From: Diplonema papillatum
Taxonomy: Eukaryota; Euglenozoa; Diplonemea; Diplonemida; Diplonemidae
Direction of reading: 5' to 3'
Length of the DNA: 64,000 nt
Assembly: GCA_030068145.1 (NCBI GenBank)
Contig: JAPJBO010000194.1
Span: forward strand, 234,287 to 298,286
Part shown: piece after piece, positions 45,147 to 56,349 of the stretch
How positions within the stretch are numbered: the first letter of the stretch is position 1
Layout of the letters: each line of letters begins with the position of its first letter
Position numbers and translations under genes: made by a program
Notes under the pieces: generated by a model
What the model saw: the letters and a program-made list of their open reading frames with translations, nothing else
The model's database searches: none
What the model was told of the DNA's origin: nothing

Positions 45147-48100
45147 GCTGAACGTAAGGCCTGCAACGGGGATAGACTGGCTCAATACGTGGAATGCTGC
45201 CACATTCGACAGGCCAAGATTGCCATGACACAGCCGCGCAACACAAAGGGAGCCGGTATTAAGGAATGAACTCGCAGAAACTGCAGGACTCTGTATGCAA
45301 AGGAGCAAACCGATCGTGGGAGCGGGCGGCGGCCCGGGGCCCTCGATTTTCTATTTTCTCTCCCCCAAGCAAGTTCTGTCCAAACACTAAACCCCCCTGC
45401 TTTGGGGTGCTGCTGAGTACCTCGGGGTAGGCGGCACTTGCGTATTGCAATATTCAAGCGTTCGTCGCGGCAAACGCTCGGCACGCCAACCGCTTGCCAA
45501 AAGAAGGGGATGGGTGGGTCCGTGTTGCCTGCACTCCTTGAGAGATCCCAGATCCCTTGGGTAAGGATCGCAAGTTCGCGGGGTTTCACCTGCAAATGTC
45601 CCTGTTGAGGTGGGGTGTTGAGGTGGGAATTGTCCCTCCATCTCGACACAAAAAATAGAAAGGGCGAAAGAAGATAGGACAACGAGCAGGAGTACAAGTC
45701 CGGGATGTCTGGTGCGCGAAGACACAATAGATCTGCTTGGGACAAGAAAAGAAAAAAGGTCGCACCTGGTCCAGGAGCGTGACGGTCAACCACAGCTTGC
45801 AAAGCTTAAGTCGGAGGCAGACGAGCTTGCGTTCAGCGCGAGCGCCAAGCCCCAAGGTGCGCCAAGTCTTGATGTTTCGGTTTGGATGTTTAGTTTGGAA
45901 GTCGGTAGCCACTTGACCCGTAGGCCCGTGGCTCTGCAGTACCGAACACGTGAAGCTTGGCTCCCGTGTCAGGCTTTCCCTGGTACCTGTCCCAAGCTCT
46001 CTGGGCTTGGGACAGGAGATAAGCCCTGGTTTGTGGCCAACGTCGCGACACCGCCCCGATGAAAGCAGCCAAGTGCCCTGGGATGGATCTGTGCTCAGTT
46101 TCTCGTGGGACCTGGCGAATACGTCGACCCTCACCGCATCCCATTCGTCTCCCACGGTCACCTTGTTCAGAGTTTGCGACTACTACGACATCGCGGACTT
46201 GTGCGTACATTGTTGTCGTTGTCCGGGTTCGCTCTTGATTAGAGATCATAAAAATCCGAAGATATCCACGCCTTGATGCTTCGGTTTGGGAAGTCGGTAA
46301 CCACTTGACCCGTAGGGTGGCTGCAGCTTGGCAATGGCAAAGCAAATGTCATTTCAGGCGACCTACCAGATAAATGTCGATACCGTGATATTCGCGGCGG
46401 TCACCTTACTGAAAGGGATTTCCTTTGTTAGGAAGCCCTTGGAGGAGGCCTAGCACCTCCCCTTATTGCCCTTTCCCCCCTCTCATCCCTGTTGCAAAAT
46501 CAAAATCTGCTCAACGCGGAAAGGCAGCCTCTAGCGACGCGGAAAAGCCGCGTTCAGACACAGTTCACGCAGCAAAGGAACAGAACGAACTATACGCAAT
46601 TCTTCTGAACGTCGTTGCGGTGTCTTTTGCGAACAGCGTAGTGGAGAAGAAGAAGAAGACGAAGAAGGCCAGGAACGTGACGATCAACCACTTGCTTGCA
46701 AAACTTGAGTCGAAGGCAGCACAGTGCTACAACCCCTGTGGCTGACCGTCTCGACGAGCTTGTGTTCAGCGCAAGCGCCAAGCCCCAAGGTGCGCCACGC
46801 CTTGATGCTTTAGTTCGGGAAATCGGTGGCCACTTGACCCGTCGGCCCGTGGCTCTGCAGTACCGAACACGTGAAGCGCTTGGCTCCCGTGTAGCAGGCT
46901 TTCCCTGGTACCTTCCGCAAACAGCGGAGTGGAAGTATCGAAACTGACAGCAATTCGGACGGTTGGTCCAAAAATGATCGTTCTCTCTCCTTGCTGCTCT
47001 TCTGCAAATTGTAACTTGTTCTGTATTTTGGCAGGTTTGGAAAGCTAGCGCGCAAAAGAAAATCTGTCCTGGGAACGTGACACCTTCAACTGGAACTCGG
47101 CAGTTTAGCTTCACCCGTCGGGTCTCATTGCTGCGAGGAACGTGGTTATCCAACAAACGGGCCCCCGAAAGCGAAGGATGAGAATGTTCCGTTTCCTGTA
47201 ATTGTCAAGAGCTCAGCCTCTCAAGCAGTATTCGAAAAAGGAACACCAACCCCCCCCCCCCGAATCTCTGAGAAAATCACCGAGCCAAAGCTGCCGAACT
47301 CCGGCACGCACTCGGAGCTCATCGTGCCAATAGAATGCACGCACAGTCTAGTTGTAAGATCACAACGCTACAAGCGAAGAACTAACCGATTCTCTTGTAT
47401 TCGCATTTGGCTGCTTACTTTCCATTTTCTGAATGGCCCGATGGACCGAGAAAGACAGCGGCAACGCAATGCAGTTCCAGGAGATAGGAGCGGACCGGCG
47501 TAGAAACGTGTTGAGCCTTCATGCTATCTTCTACTGCTACGATCACAGGAAGTGACGCCAGCTCACAACCGCTTCCTAGGACCAGACCATCGAAAGCAGC
47601 CTTCCTTTCTTGACTTGCCGGTCTGGCGGTAGCTTTTCAGAAGGTCGTTTGGTACACATGCTTGAGGAGGCGGCCCAACGAATCGGTTTTCCGCTCTCAG
47701 TTGTGCGTGGAACTTGCCATACGCGTGGCAGACAAACAGGATCGAGTTATCCGCATCACCATTTGAGGAGGGGCTGGCGGACCTGCTAAACTTCAGTTCT
47801 TCTCACGTTTGGAGCCGCCCCCACTTGCTTAGTGGGTTTAGCACGCCACCGACTCCGTCCGAATGCACGTCACTTCGATTGCATTTCACCTCAGTGCACT
47901 TCGCACTCCCTCTCGTCGCTGCGTGTTTGTCAAGGCACAGAGTCGGCTACATACCGGGGAGCAGCCTCCTCCTGTTCCTTCCTGCTGGTGGTACCGTCGA
48001 AGCCGCTCCATCTTGCGGCCCGCCCGCTATCATCGTCATATCTGGGGAGATGTCCGTCTCCGATGCCTCGTCAAAAACATACTATGCCGCTTCTGGACAT

Positions 48101-48372
48101 AACGAATGGCCTGACGGATTGTGTACGTACCGTCCGGCCGGCACCTCGATAGACGGCACCAGGCAATTCCCTGAGGATAAAGGTGGACTGCTTTGTGTGA
48201 GCAAATGGTGGAGAGTAGAGATCAACCCCTCCGACAACACAAAACCAGAAAAGGCGACATCACCAATGAGCTAAGAGGAGATCACAAGGATGCCATTCTC
48301 TTGCATTCAAACCAAAATTCATAACTCATGTGTCAGGTTCTTCACAACTCGAAAAGCTTCAACTTCGCAACA
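45147..48372. other. Repeat-rich intergenic region upstream of the kinase array
   Basis: Contains copies of the CTCCTGGTCCAGGAG family (45745-45990, 46270-46330, 46640-46910), a fragment of the GAGCCGGTCC family (47436-47503) and a C-run (47250). An open frame 47714-48274 of 186 codons has no recognisable domain. No gene is supported. Confidence 0.45.
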
Positions 48373-49647
48373 ATGGAAAACGACTACCCTCCGCACGGGC
48401 TGGCTCCCGGAGTGAAGAAGCTGGAGGAATGGATCCAACTGGGATGTGGTGACAAGCCGTACAACTGCCCGGAGAAGGAGGCAACATTCGCTCCTGACGG
48501 GGTGTCGCCTGCAGAGCTGCCCGACTTGTCGCAGCACAACAACTTCATGGCAGAGTTCCTGAGGGAGCACAAGGACGTGTACGCCAAGTTGAAGGACAGG
48601 AAGACGCCGAACGGAGTGACACTGGCTCAGTGCATCAAGACTGGGATGGACAACAAGGGACACCCGCACATCAAGACGGTGGGACTGACGGCTGGAGACG
48701 AGGAAAGCTACGAAGTATTCAAGGAACTGTTCGACCCCATCATCGACGCGCGTCACGGAGGATATGGTCCGGAAGCGAAGCAGCCGACGGACCTGGACCT
48801 GTCGAAGGTGAGCACGACGGACATGGATCCGGATGGTAAGTACGTCGAGACGACACGTGTGCGGACAGGAAGGAGTCTTCGGGGTTTCAAGCTGCCGCCG
48901 ACGATTGGGTTCGAAGAGAGGAGAAGGTTGGAGGCGCTGTGCGTGAAGGGGCTTGCGAACATGGGCGCAGACTTGAAGGGAGACTACTTCCCGCTGCACG
49001 GGTCGCACTCGTACTCGGCAAAGCCTAACGGGATGTCGGAGGAGAAGGAGAAGGAGCTGCGGGCGATGGGGAACCTGTTCCAGGAACCTGACAGCACGCT
49101 GCTGCTTGCTAGTGGCATGGGTCGGCACTGGCCCGACGGGCGTGGGGTGTTCCACAACGATTCGAAGAACCTGTTCGTGTGGGTGGGCGAGGAGGACCAC
49201 TTGAGGATTGTGAGCATGCAGCGCGACAAGGACATGAAGGAGACGTTCGGACGATTCGTGCGGGCGTGCGAAGAGGTGCAGAAGGTGCTGAAGACGGAAG
49301 GGTCAGACTTCATGCACAACGACCACTTGGGATGGATTCTGACGTGCCCATCGAACCTGGGCACAGGACTGCGTGCGGGCACGATGGTTAACTTGCCGTT
49401 GATGTCGGCTAGGTCGGACTGGAAGGATGCCTTGAAGAAGATGAGGCTGCAGGCTCGTGGAACGGCGGGTGTGGACTCCGCCTCCTCCGGGGGCAAGTGG
49501 GACATCTCGAACGCTGACAGGATCGGCAAGAGTGAAGTCGAACTTGTCAACATGGTCATTGACGGCGTGGCCCAGCTGATCAAGTGGGAAAAGCTGCTCG
49601 AAGCAGGCAAGACAGACGACGTCGACAAGGCTATCGCTGCTATGTGA
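48373..49647 (+). CDS. Phosphagen (creatine-type) kinase, copy 1, N-terminally shortened
   Basis: 424 codons from Met 48373 (MENDYPPHGLAPGVKKLEEW), almost identical to copies 2 and 3 after that point, but the ~50 codons that precede DYPPHG in them are absent. The upstream sequence is unrelated, apart from an ATGGA/CGACTACCC junction that looks like a clean deletion. Phosphagen kinases move phosphate between ATP and a guanidino compound. Motifs: VRTGRSLRGF (nucleotide-binding Arg), GEEDHLRIVSMQ, CPSNLGTGLRAG (active-site Cys) and RGTAGVD, all present. The loss removes part of the small helical N-terminal domain but no catalytic residue. It may be a functional short form or a decaying copy; no frameshift is present. 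An in-frame upstream Met at 48328 exists. Confidence 0.75.
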   Translation: MENDYPPHGLAPGVKKLEEWIQLGCGDKPYNCPEKEATFAPDGVSPAELPDLSQHNNFMAEFLREHKDVYAKLKDRKTPNGVTLAQCIKTGMDNKGHPHIKTVGLTAGDEESYEVFKELFDPIIDARHGGYGPEAKQPTDLDLSKVSTTDMDPDGKYVETTRVRTGRSLRGFKLPPTIGFEERRRLEALCVKGLANMGADLKGDYFPLHGSHSYSAKPNGMSEEKEKELRAMGNLFQEPDSTLLLASGMGRHWPDGRGVFHNDSKNLFVWVGEEDHLRIVSMQRDKDMKETFGRFVRACEEVQKVLKTEGSDFMHNDHLGWILTCPSNLGTGLRAGTMVNLPLMSARSDWKDALKKMRLQARGTAGVDSASSGGKWDISNADRIGKSEVELVNMVIDGVAQLIKWEKLLEAGKTDDVDKAIAAM

Positions 49648-50620
49648 GCGAACCTGAGATTACCGTTCCCTTCAGTACTTGTACAAATATACCTTGAATG
49701 ATGTCCGTCCCGTACCAAGATGATGCGAGTTGCGCCAAAGGTTTACACGGCGCAGTGTTCTCCCTATTTCTCCTTTTTTACACGTTTCGGATATAGTTTT
49801 CCATTTAAAGGTTTACACACCGCAAGAGTTTTCTCCCTAATTCTCCTTTTTTTACACGGTTCGGATATAGTTTTACGAACAAGCTTTCAACCCGTTTTCA
49901 CATTTCTTTCGATTTTCGGACAGTACACTATGAAACACCGCAACTTCCCTTTCCTTCCAGCCACCGTTCAATGTCTGCATTTCGCACTTCTCCTTTTGTC
50001 TCTTTCGCTTTGTTTCTGTCTCGAAACAGGTCGCGGTAGCAGGAACGGTGAAGATGATTATAGTCACAGATGATGAAACCAAAGAGAAAACCCGCGGTAG
50101 CAGTTATGGGTATAGACGCCCTATTCTAACTTCTTGCTTGTCCTACCGTGAGATAGGACTAGTTGAACCGTCAATTTCTTATGGCAACAAACGCTCTCGG
50201 AACGCAATGCGCAGACTCTGAGAGGGAAATGGAAATGTGCCAATCCTTGAGGATCCTGATTTACTGGAACTGGGGGATTTGAGGAAGTCAAGAACACCTG
50301 TTGGGACAGAAGATGGTGAAACAATGCCTGGCTACCCTGGTGAAGGTCGGTTGCGTTGTTGGCGTGCAAATCGCTCGTCGAAGCTGAGGAGAGGCGGGTG
50401 CCTGGTTCACTTCGAAGTGTCCCTCGAAATAGCTAGAACAGGTAATAGGCCAAACAGGAGTTACGCCAGGTCAAACGAAGGACAGGAGTCATGGGGAAAT
50501 CGCTTTCCTCGACCTATTTTCAACCTTTATATGGGCGTAGCTGACGTCCTGCAGCTTTCATCCTGACAACCAGTCGCCCGTTTTCGCGACTTTTGTGCTT
50601 GAAACGTGCTGAGTTGACAC
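49648..50620. repeat. Kinase-array spacer, first copy
   Basis: Matches 52947-53885 with substitutions and indels: GATTACCGTTCCCTTCAGTA after the stop, the GGTTTACAC/CGGATATAGTTTT blocks, GCCAATCCTTGAGGATCCTG and CAGTCGCCCGTTTTCGCGAC. Shows that the duplicated unit includes the spacer and not only the gene. Confidence 0.75.
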
Positions 50621-50621
50621 A

Positions 50622-51468
50622 TTGTGTTGCAACTGATAGGAGTCAAGGTGTCTGTTCTTTTCAGTACCTACCCTCCACATGAGAGGCAAGTAGCGCCTGA
50701 ACACGAAACTAAGATTTTCTCCCCGTGTAATTGAGACAGCAGGAAACGCTTGTATTAGAGACTGGGGTCTCAATTACACGCGTTTAGGTTAATGGACATG
50801 TACAAATGGGAGCACCACTGGATTGACACACTGCACGAAAAGTTCAGGAGGGGAAAACGAAGAAACGCGGCCTTTGATGGTAGGTGTCAGGAAGATGCAT
50901 CTGAATTTCTGACACTCGGTATGTTTGCCTTGTTTTCAGATGTTGCATCAGGAGACCCCGATCTGCAGTTGTTCTCCAAGTAGAAAGTCTTTGGTGGTTT
51001 GGATGTGATGAAGAGCGAATTCTCACACGCTTAACTCCAACAACTGTGAACTTGTAAGCCGCAAATGATCAACCCCAGACTATAGAATGTCCCTCGCACG
51101 AAAAGCAGGCGGCCGAAGCTGTGACTTCGGAGTGCCTGCGAGGCGATGTCAACACCGGGAAGGAAAACAACAAAGCTCACAGCATCAGAGGACCATGATA
51201 TTTTCCATTCTCATGCTGGTGTTTCCCCTTACAGGTCATCACGCAGCAACGGGGTGTCCGGGCTCGCTTTTTTTCTTCGGTACAGGTGTCACCGTGCCAC
51301 AATAGAAGTACATTAGCGCTTGCAATTGGGACACTTTTGGGCAAATTACGAGAATAGATCTCAATTACACGGGAGGGGTAGTTAGGTGAAATTGGCATCC
51401 AGTTCTTCGGATCTGCCCCCGCGGGGCATCCAGCAAACGTGTCGATGGGAAGAGAAACAGTCTGAGGA
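50622..51468. other. ~850-bp insertion in the spacer upstream of kinase copy 2
   Basis: The sister spacer runs directly from GAAACGTGCTGAGTCGACA to CGTGTATCAGTGCATCTG; here these are separated. The insert holds GTGTAATTGAGAC facing GTCTCAATTACAC (50726-50777), a third TCTCAATTACACGG (51360), and a 63-codon frame (50792-50983) of unknown family. Possibly a worn transposon; ends unclear. Confidence 0.5.
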
Positions 51469-51469
51469 A

Positions 51470-51551
51470 TCACTTCGTGTATCAGTGCATCTGAAACACA
51501 AAGGAACGATGACAGGTAGCGTACACCACAACTAAATAAAGTCTCAGCAAA
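51470..51551 (+). promoter_or_regulatory. Conserved 5' flank of kinase copy 2
   Basis: About 80 bp from CGTGTATCAGTGCATCTG through AAGGAACGATGACAGGTAGC and TAAATAAAG to the ATG is kept in copy 3 (53888-53970), although the sequence further upstream differs. Likely 5' UTR and core promoter; TAAATAAAG is only 11 nt from the ATG, so it is probably not a TATA box. Copy 1 lacks this block. Confidence 0.45.
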
Positions 51552-52946
51552 ATGGAGAAGGACCCCGCTAATCTCGAGTACCTGCGAAAGCAGAACGTTG
51601 CTGATCTTGTGGACGGAGCGATTCAGGAGCTGGTGAAGGAGAAGCCGTCGGAGGCGCGACCGTGGCTCGCAGAGTATTTCGACTACCCTCCGCACGGGCT
51701 GGCTCGCGGAGTTAAGAAGCTGGATGGATGGATCCAACTGGGATGTGGTGACAAGCCGTACAACTGCCCGGAGAAGGAGGCAACGTTCGCTCCTGACGGG
51801 GTGTCGCCTGCAGAGCTGCCCGACTTGTCGCAGCATAACAACTTCATGACAGAGTTCCTGAGGGAGCACAAAGACGTGTACGCCAAGTTGAAGGACAGGA
51901 AGACGCCGAACGGAGTGACACTGGCCCAGTGTATCAAGACTGGGATGGACAACAAGGGACACCCGCACATCAAGACGGTGGGACTGACAGCTGGAGACGA
52001 GGAAAGCTACGAAGTATTCAAGGAACTGTTCGACCCCATCATCGACGCGCGTCACGGAGGATATGGTCCGGAAGCGAAGCAGCCGACGGACCTGGACCTG
52101 TCGAAGGTGAGCACGACGGACATGGATCCGGATGGTAAGTACGTCGAGACGACACGTGTGCGGACAGGAAGGAGTCTTCGGGGTTTCAAGCTGCCGCCGA
52201 CGATTGGGTTCGAAGAGAGGAGAAGGTTGGAGGCGCTGTGCGTGAAGGGGCTTGCGAACATGGGCGCAGACTTGAAGGGAGACTACTTCCCGCTGCACGG
52301 GTCGCACTCGTACTCGGCAAAGCCTAACGGGATGTCGGAGGAGAAGGAGAAGGAGCTGCGGGCGATGGGGAACCTGTTCCAGGAACCTGACAGCACGCTG
52401 CTGCTTGCTAGTGGCATGGGTCGGCACTGGCCCGACGGGCGTGGGGTGTTCCACAACGATTCGAAGAACCTGTTCGTGTGGGTGGGCGAGGAGGACCACT
52501 TGAGGATTGTGAGCATGCAGCGCGACAAGGACATGAAGGAGACGTTCGGACGATTCGTGCGGGCGTGCGAAGAGGTGCAGAAGGTGCTGAAGACGGAAGG
52601 GTCAGACTTCATGCACAACGACCACTTGGGATGGATTCTGACGTGCCCATCGAACCTGGGCACAGGACTGCGTGCGGGCACGATGGTTAACTTGCCGTTG
52701 ATGTCGGCTAGGTCGGACTGGAAGGATGCCTTGAAGAAGATGAGGCTGCAGGCTCGTGGAACGGCGGGTGTCGACTCCGCCTCCTCCGGCGGCAAGTGGG
52801 ACATCTCGAACGCTGACAGGATCGGCAAGAGTGAAGTCGAACTTGTCAACATGGTCATCGACGGCGTGGCCCAGCTGATCAAGTGGGAAAAGCTGCTCGA
52901 AGCAGGCAAGTCAGACGACGTCGACAAAGCCATCGCTGCTATGTGA
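51552..52946 (+). CDS. Phosphagen (creatine-type) kinase, copy 2
   Basis: 464 codons, uninterrupted and intronless. N-terminal domain from MEKDPANLEYLRKQNV through GHPHIKTVGLTAGDEESYEV and FDPIIDARHGGY; catalytic domain with VRTGRSLRGFKLPP, GMGRHWPDGRGVFHND, GEEDHLRIVSMQ, CPSNLGTGLRAG (Cys about residue 365) and RGTAGVDSASSGG. The GVD loop, in place of an acidic E-H/E-containing loop, and the GHPxIKTVGxxAGDEESY block favour creatine-kinase-type over arginine-kinase-type; the substrate itself is inferred. About 80 residues longer than a typical cytosolic creatine kinase, mainly from both ends and a Lys/Glu-rich insert. No targeting peptide, so probably cytosolic or flagellar. Likely buffers ATP near motile machinery. 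Confidence 0.9.
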   Translation: MEKDPANLEYLRKQNVADLVDGAIQELVKEKPSEARPWLAEYFDYPPHGLARGVKKLDGWIQLGCGDKPYNCPEKEATFAPDGVSPAELPDLSQHNNFMTEFLREHKDVYAKLKDRKTPNGVTLAQCIKTGMDNKGHPHIKTVGLTAGDEESYEVFKELFDPIIDARHGGYGPEAKQPTDLDLSKVSTTDMDPDGKYVETTRVRTGRSLRGFKLPPTIGFEERRRLEALCVKGLANMGADLKGDYFPLHGSHSYSAKPNGMSEEKEKELRAMGNLFQEPDSTLLLASGMGRHWPDGRGVFHNDSKNLFVWVGEEDHLRIVSMQRDKDMKETFGRFVRACEEVQKVLKTEGSDFMHNDHLGWILTCPSNLGTGLRAGTMVNLPLMSARSDWKDALKKMRLQARGTAGVDSASSGGKWDISNADRIGKSEVELVNMVIDGVAQLIKWEKLLEAGKSDDVDKAIAAM

Positions 52947-53970
52947 GCGATCCTGAGATTACCGTTCCCTTCAGTACTTGTACAAATAATACCTTGAATG
53001 CTGTCCGTCCCGTACCAAGATGATGCGAGTTGCGCCAAAGGTTTACACAGCGCAAGAGTGTTCTCCCTACTTCTCCTTTTCCAGTTCTTGATACTACCCT
53101 GAGTGGGTCTTGAGCGTCTTCCTTACACGTTTTTGGATATAGTTTCCCTGACAAACTTTCTTTCGAATTTCGGACAGTACACTACGAAACACCGCACTTC
53201 CCTTTCTTTCCAGCCACCGTTCAATGTCTGCAGTTCGCACTCCTCCTTTTGTCTCTTTCTCTTTGTTTGTTGTTGTTGTCGGTAGCGGGAACGGTGAAGT
53301 TGCTTATAGTCACATAATGAAACGAAAGAGAAAAACGGGGCAGCAGTCATGGGTACAGATGCACCATTCTAACTCCTTGCTTGTCCTACCGTGCGGTGGG
53401 AGTAGGAGTGAACCGTCATTGTCTTATGACAACAAGCGCTGTCGAATGTAATGTGCAAACTCTGAGAGGGAAATGGAAATGCGCCAATCCTTGAGGATCC
53501 TGATTTGGAGGGATTTGAGGTCAAGAACACTTGTTGGGACAGAAGATGGTGAAACTATGCCTGGCTACCCTGGTGAAGGTCGGTTGCGGTGTTGACGTGC
53601 GGTCGGTCGTCGAAGCTGAGGAGAAGCGGAAGACTACTAGACCCATCGAAACATCTTGTAACTGGTTCACTCCGGAGTTTCCTAGAACCTAAAAAAACAG
53701 GAGCTACAGTAGGTAAAGAAGAGGACAGATAGGAGGCATTGGGGAAATCGCTTCCTCGACTCCTCGACCTATTCTCAACCTTTGAGTAGGCGTAGCTGAT
53801 GTATCCACATGCGTCCTGCAGCTTTCATCCTTAAAACCAGTCGCCCGTTTTCGCGACGCTTTCTTGCTTGAAACGTGCTGAGTCGACATATTTTCGTGTA
53901 TCAGTGCATCTGAACCACAAAGGAACGATGACAGGTAGCGCACACCACAACATAAATAAAGCTCAGCAAA
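52947..53970. repeat. Kinase-array spacer, second copy
   Basis: Homologous to 49648-50620 (see there), without the 850-bp insert. Ends in the conserved 5' flank of copy 3. Confidence 0.75.
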
Positions 53971-55365
53971 ATGGAGAAGGACCCCGCTAATCTCGAGTAC
54001 CTGCGAAAGCAGAACGTTGCTGATCTTGTGGACGGAGCGATTCAGGAGCTGGTGAAGGAGAAGCCTACGGATGCGCGACCGTGGCTCGCAGAGTACTTCG
54101 ACTACCCTCCGCACGGGCTGGCTCGCGGAGTTAAGAAGCTGGAGGGATGGATCCAACTGGGATGTGGTGACAAGCCGTACAACTGCCCGGAGAAAGAGGC
54201 AACGTTCGCTCCTGACGGGGTGTCGCCTGCAGAGCTGCCCGACTTGTCGCAGCATAACAACTTCATGACAGAGTTCCTGAGGGAGCACAAAGACGTGTAC
54301 GCCAAGTTGAAGGACAGGAAGACGCCGAACGGAGTGACACTGGCCCAGTGTATCAAGACTGGGATGGACAACAAGGGACACCCGCACATCAAGACGGTGG
54401 GACTGACAGCTGGAGACGAGGAAAGCTACGAAGTATTCAAGGAACTGTTCGACCCCATCATCGACGCGCGTCACGGAGGATATGGTCCGGAAGCGAAGCA
54501 GCCGACGGACCTGGACCTGTCGAAGGTGAGCACGACGGACATGGATCCGGATGGTAAGTACGTCGAGACGACACGTGTGCGGACAGGAAGGAGTCTTCGG
54601 GGTTTCAAGCTGCCGCCGACGATTGGGTTCGAAGAGAGGAGAAGGTTGGAGGCGCTGTGCGTGAAGGGGCTTGCGAACATGGGCGCAGACTTGAAGGGAG
54701 ACTACTTCCCGCTGCACGGGTCGCACTCGTACTCGGCAAAGCCTAACGGGATGTCGGAGGAGAAGGAGAAGGAGCTGCGGGCGATGGGGAACCTCTTCCA
54801 GGAACCTGACAGCACGCTGCTGCTTGCTAGTGGCATGGGCCGGCACTGGCCCGACGGGCGTGGGGTGTTCCACAACGATTCGAAGAACCTGTTCGTGTGG
54901 GTGGGCGAGGAGGACCACTTGAGGATTGTGAGCATGCAGCGTGACAAAAACATGAAGGAGACGTTCGGACGATTCGTGCGGGCGTGCGAAGAGGTGCAAA
55001 AGGTGCTGAAGACGGAAGGGTCAGACTTCATGCACAACGACCACTTGGGATGGGTTCTGACGTGCCCATCGAACCTGGGCACAGGACTGCGTGCAGGCAC
55101 GATGGTTAACTTGCCGTTGATGTCGGCTAGATCGGACTGGAAGGATGCCTTGAAGAAGATGAGGCTGCAGGCTCGTGGAACCGCGGGTGTCGACTCCGCC
55201 TCCTCCGGCGGCAAGTGGGACATCTCGAACGCTGACAGGATCGGCAAGAGTGAAGTCGAACTTGTCAACATGGTCATCGACGGCGTGGCCCAGCTGATCA
55301 AGTGGGAAAAGCTGCTCGAAGCAGGCAAGACAGACGACGTCGACAAGGCTATCGCTGCTATGTGA
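53971..55365 (+). CDS. Phosphagen (creatine-type) kinase, copy 3
   Basis: 464 codons, same motifs and length as copy 2. It differs at only a handful of residues (for instance KPTDARPW for KPSEARPW, RDKNMKE for RDKDMKE, LGWVLT for LGWILT). The 3' flank is unrelated to those of copies 1 and 2, so the duplicated block ends at or just after this stop codon. Confidence 0.9.
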   Translation: MEKDPANLEYLRKQNVADLVDGAIQELVKEKPTDARPWLAEYFDYPPHGLARGVKKLEGWIQLGCGDKPYNCPEKEATFAPDGVSPAELPDLSQHNNFMTEFLREHKDVYAKLKDRKTPNGVTLAQCIKTGMDNKGHPHIKTVGLTAGDEESYEVFKELFDPIIDARHGGYGPEAKQPTDLDLSKVSTTDMDPDGKYVETTRVRTGRSLRGFKLPPTIGFEERRRLEALCVKGLANMGADLKGDYFPLHGSHSYSAKPNGMSEEKEKELRAMGNLFQEPDSTLLLASGMGRHWPDGRGVFHNDSKNLFVWVGEEDHLRIVSMQRDKNMKETFGRFVRACEEVQKVLKTEGSDFMHNDHLGWVLTCPSNLGTGLRAGTMVNLPLMSARSDWKDALKKMRLQARGTAGVDSASSGGKWDISNADRIGKSEVELVNMVIDGVAQLIKWEKLLEAGKTDDVDKAIAAM

Positions 55366-56270
55366 GCCGAGTCATCCCGAGCTACGTTTCTTGACCTCCT
55401 TGTACAAACAAAGTCCACGTTTTCCGCCTACTTCTCTTTTGTCCATAGAAAGTTCTGGCGCCCAGAACAACCAGCTTGAACTACTTGCAGCGACTGAATG
55501 GCTCGTACTGCAAAGCTGAAGATCCATACCGGGAGGCAAAGTGATTGCTTGCCTTCTTGATTTCGGCTTACCCCCTCCGACAACTCGTTTCTGGTCAAGA
55601 CGAGAACCATCCCATGCCAATCTTCCTTTCCCTGTTCATCCCGCCTGCGACAATAAACAAACAAAGTTTCTTTTTTTGAAAGTACAAAGTACTGTAGGAA
55701 TAGTTGACTTGGTTTTGCTGCTCACGATTGCAGGAGTCCTCCTGATGACGAGTAATAACACTCTCTTCTTTTTCTCTGGTGTGCGATAAACTATTCTTAC
55801 TTTGGATACGCGCCTGCATAGCGATTGTACTCGAGAAAGCCGCGACTTGCGAAGGAACATGCATCAAAAGACGACCAGCTGCTAGTAGGATGCTGTTTCT
55901 AGACGACGTCTCTCGAGTATTCTCGCGACCTTGGTGCAGTTTCCAACCGCCGAACGGTGACCTTATTTTACACACGTCGGATCGATCTGGTCCGCATTTT
56001 CTTTCCCACCATCCTTAAAAATACACATTTCTTTTCGAGTCGTATCCTCTGAGGGGTGCCGCCTCTTCACCTTCCGGACCTTGCAGTTCATGTTCGCAGT
56101 CTTTCTTTTGATTACCTGTGCGAAGTCGGCAGGAGTACACTAGCTGCTACAAATGGCAATTCACGTGCGTCTCGAGCGAAGTCTCATGGCGTCAGCAGAC
56201 TTCGAGTGATTGGAGAAGGACCTGTGACGAATCGACGGTTTGCTACAATAAGCATGTTTTCGCTCAGCGA
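55366..56270. other. Spacer downstream of kinase copy 3
   Basis: No supported gene. GCGACTTGCGAAGGAACATG and TCTCGAGTATTCTCGCGACC (55838-55930) vaguely resemble ends of the AAATACTYGAGG family; not claimed as a copy. Confidence 0.4.
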
Positions 56271-56276
56271 GTGTAC

Positions 56277-56318
56277 GTAGCTTGTGGAGTGTCGTCAACA
56301 CACTCCACAAGCTCAAGA
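56277..56318. repeat. Hairpin GTAGCTTGTGGAGTGT / ACACTCCACAAGCT
   Basis: Arms of 14 nt match perfectly around a short loop (CGTCAAC). It lies just before the 27-bp tandem array. Confidence 0.85.
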
Positions 56319-56349
56319 TAAGACTGGACCCAGGAAGGTGCCCCATCTG

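Noticed and set aside
47714-48274. 186-codon frame upstream of kinase copy 1 as a gene
   Set aside because: No domain, no splice context, and composition typical of non-coding sequence; left unannotated.
51177-54999. Minus-strand open frames of 430-440 codons opposite the kinase genes
   Set aside because: Antisense shadows of GC-rich coding sequence; they recur in every kinase copy and have no family features.
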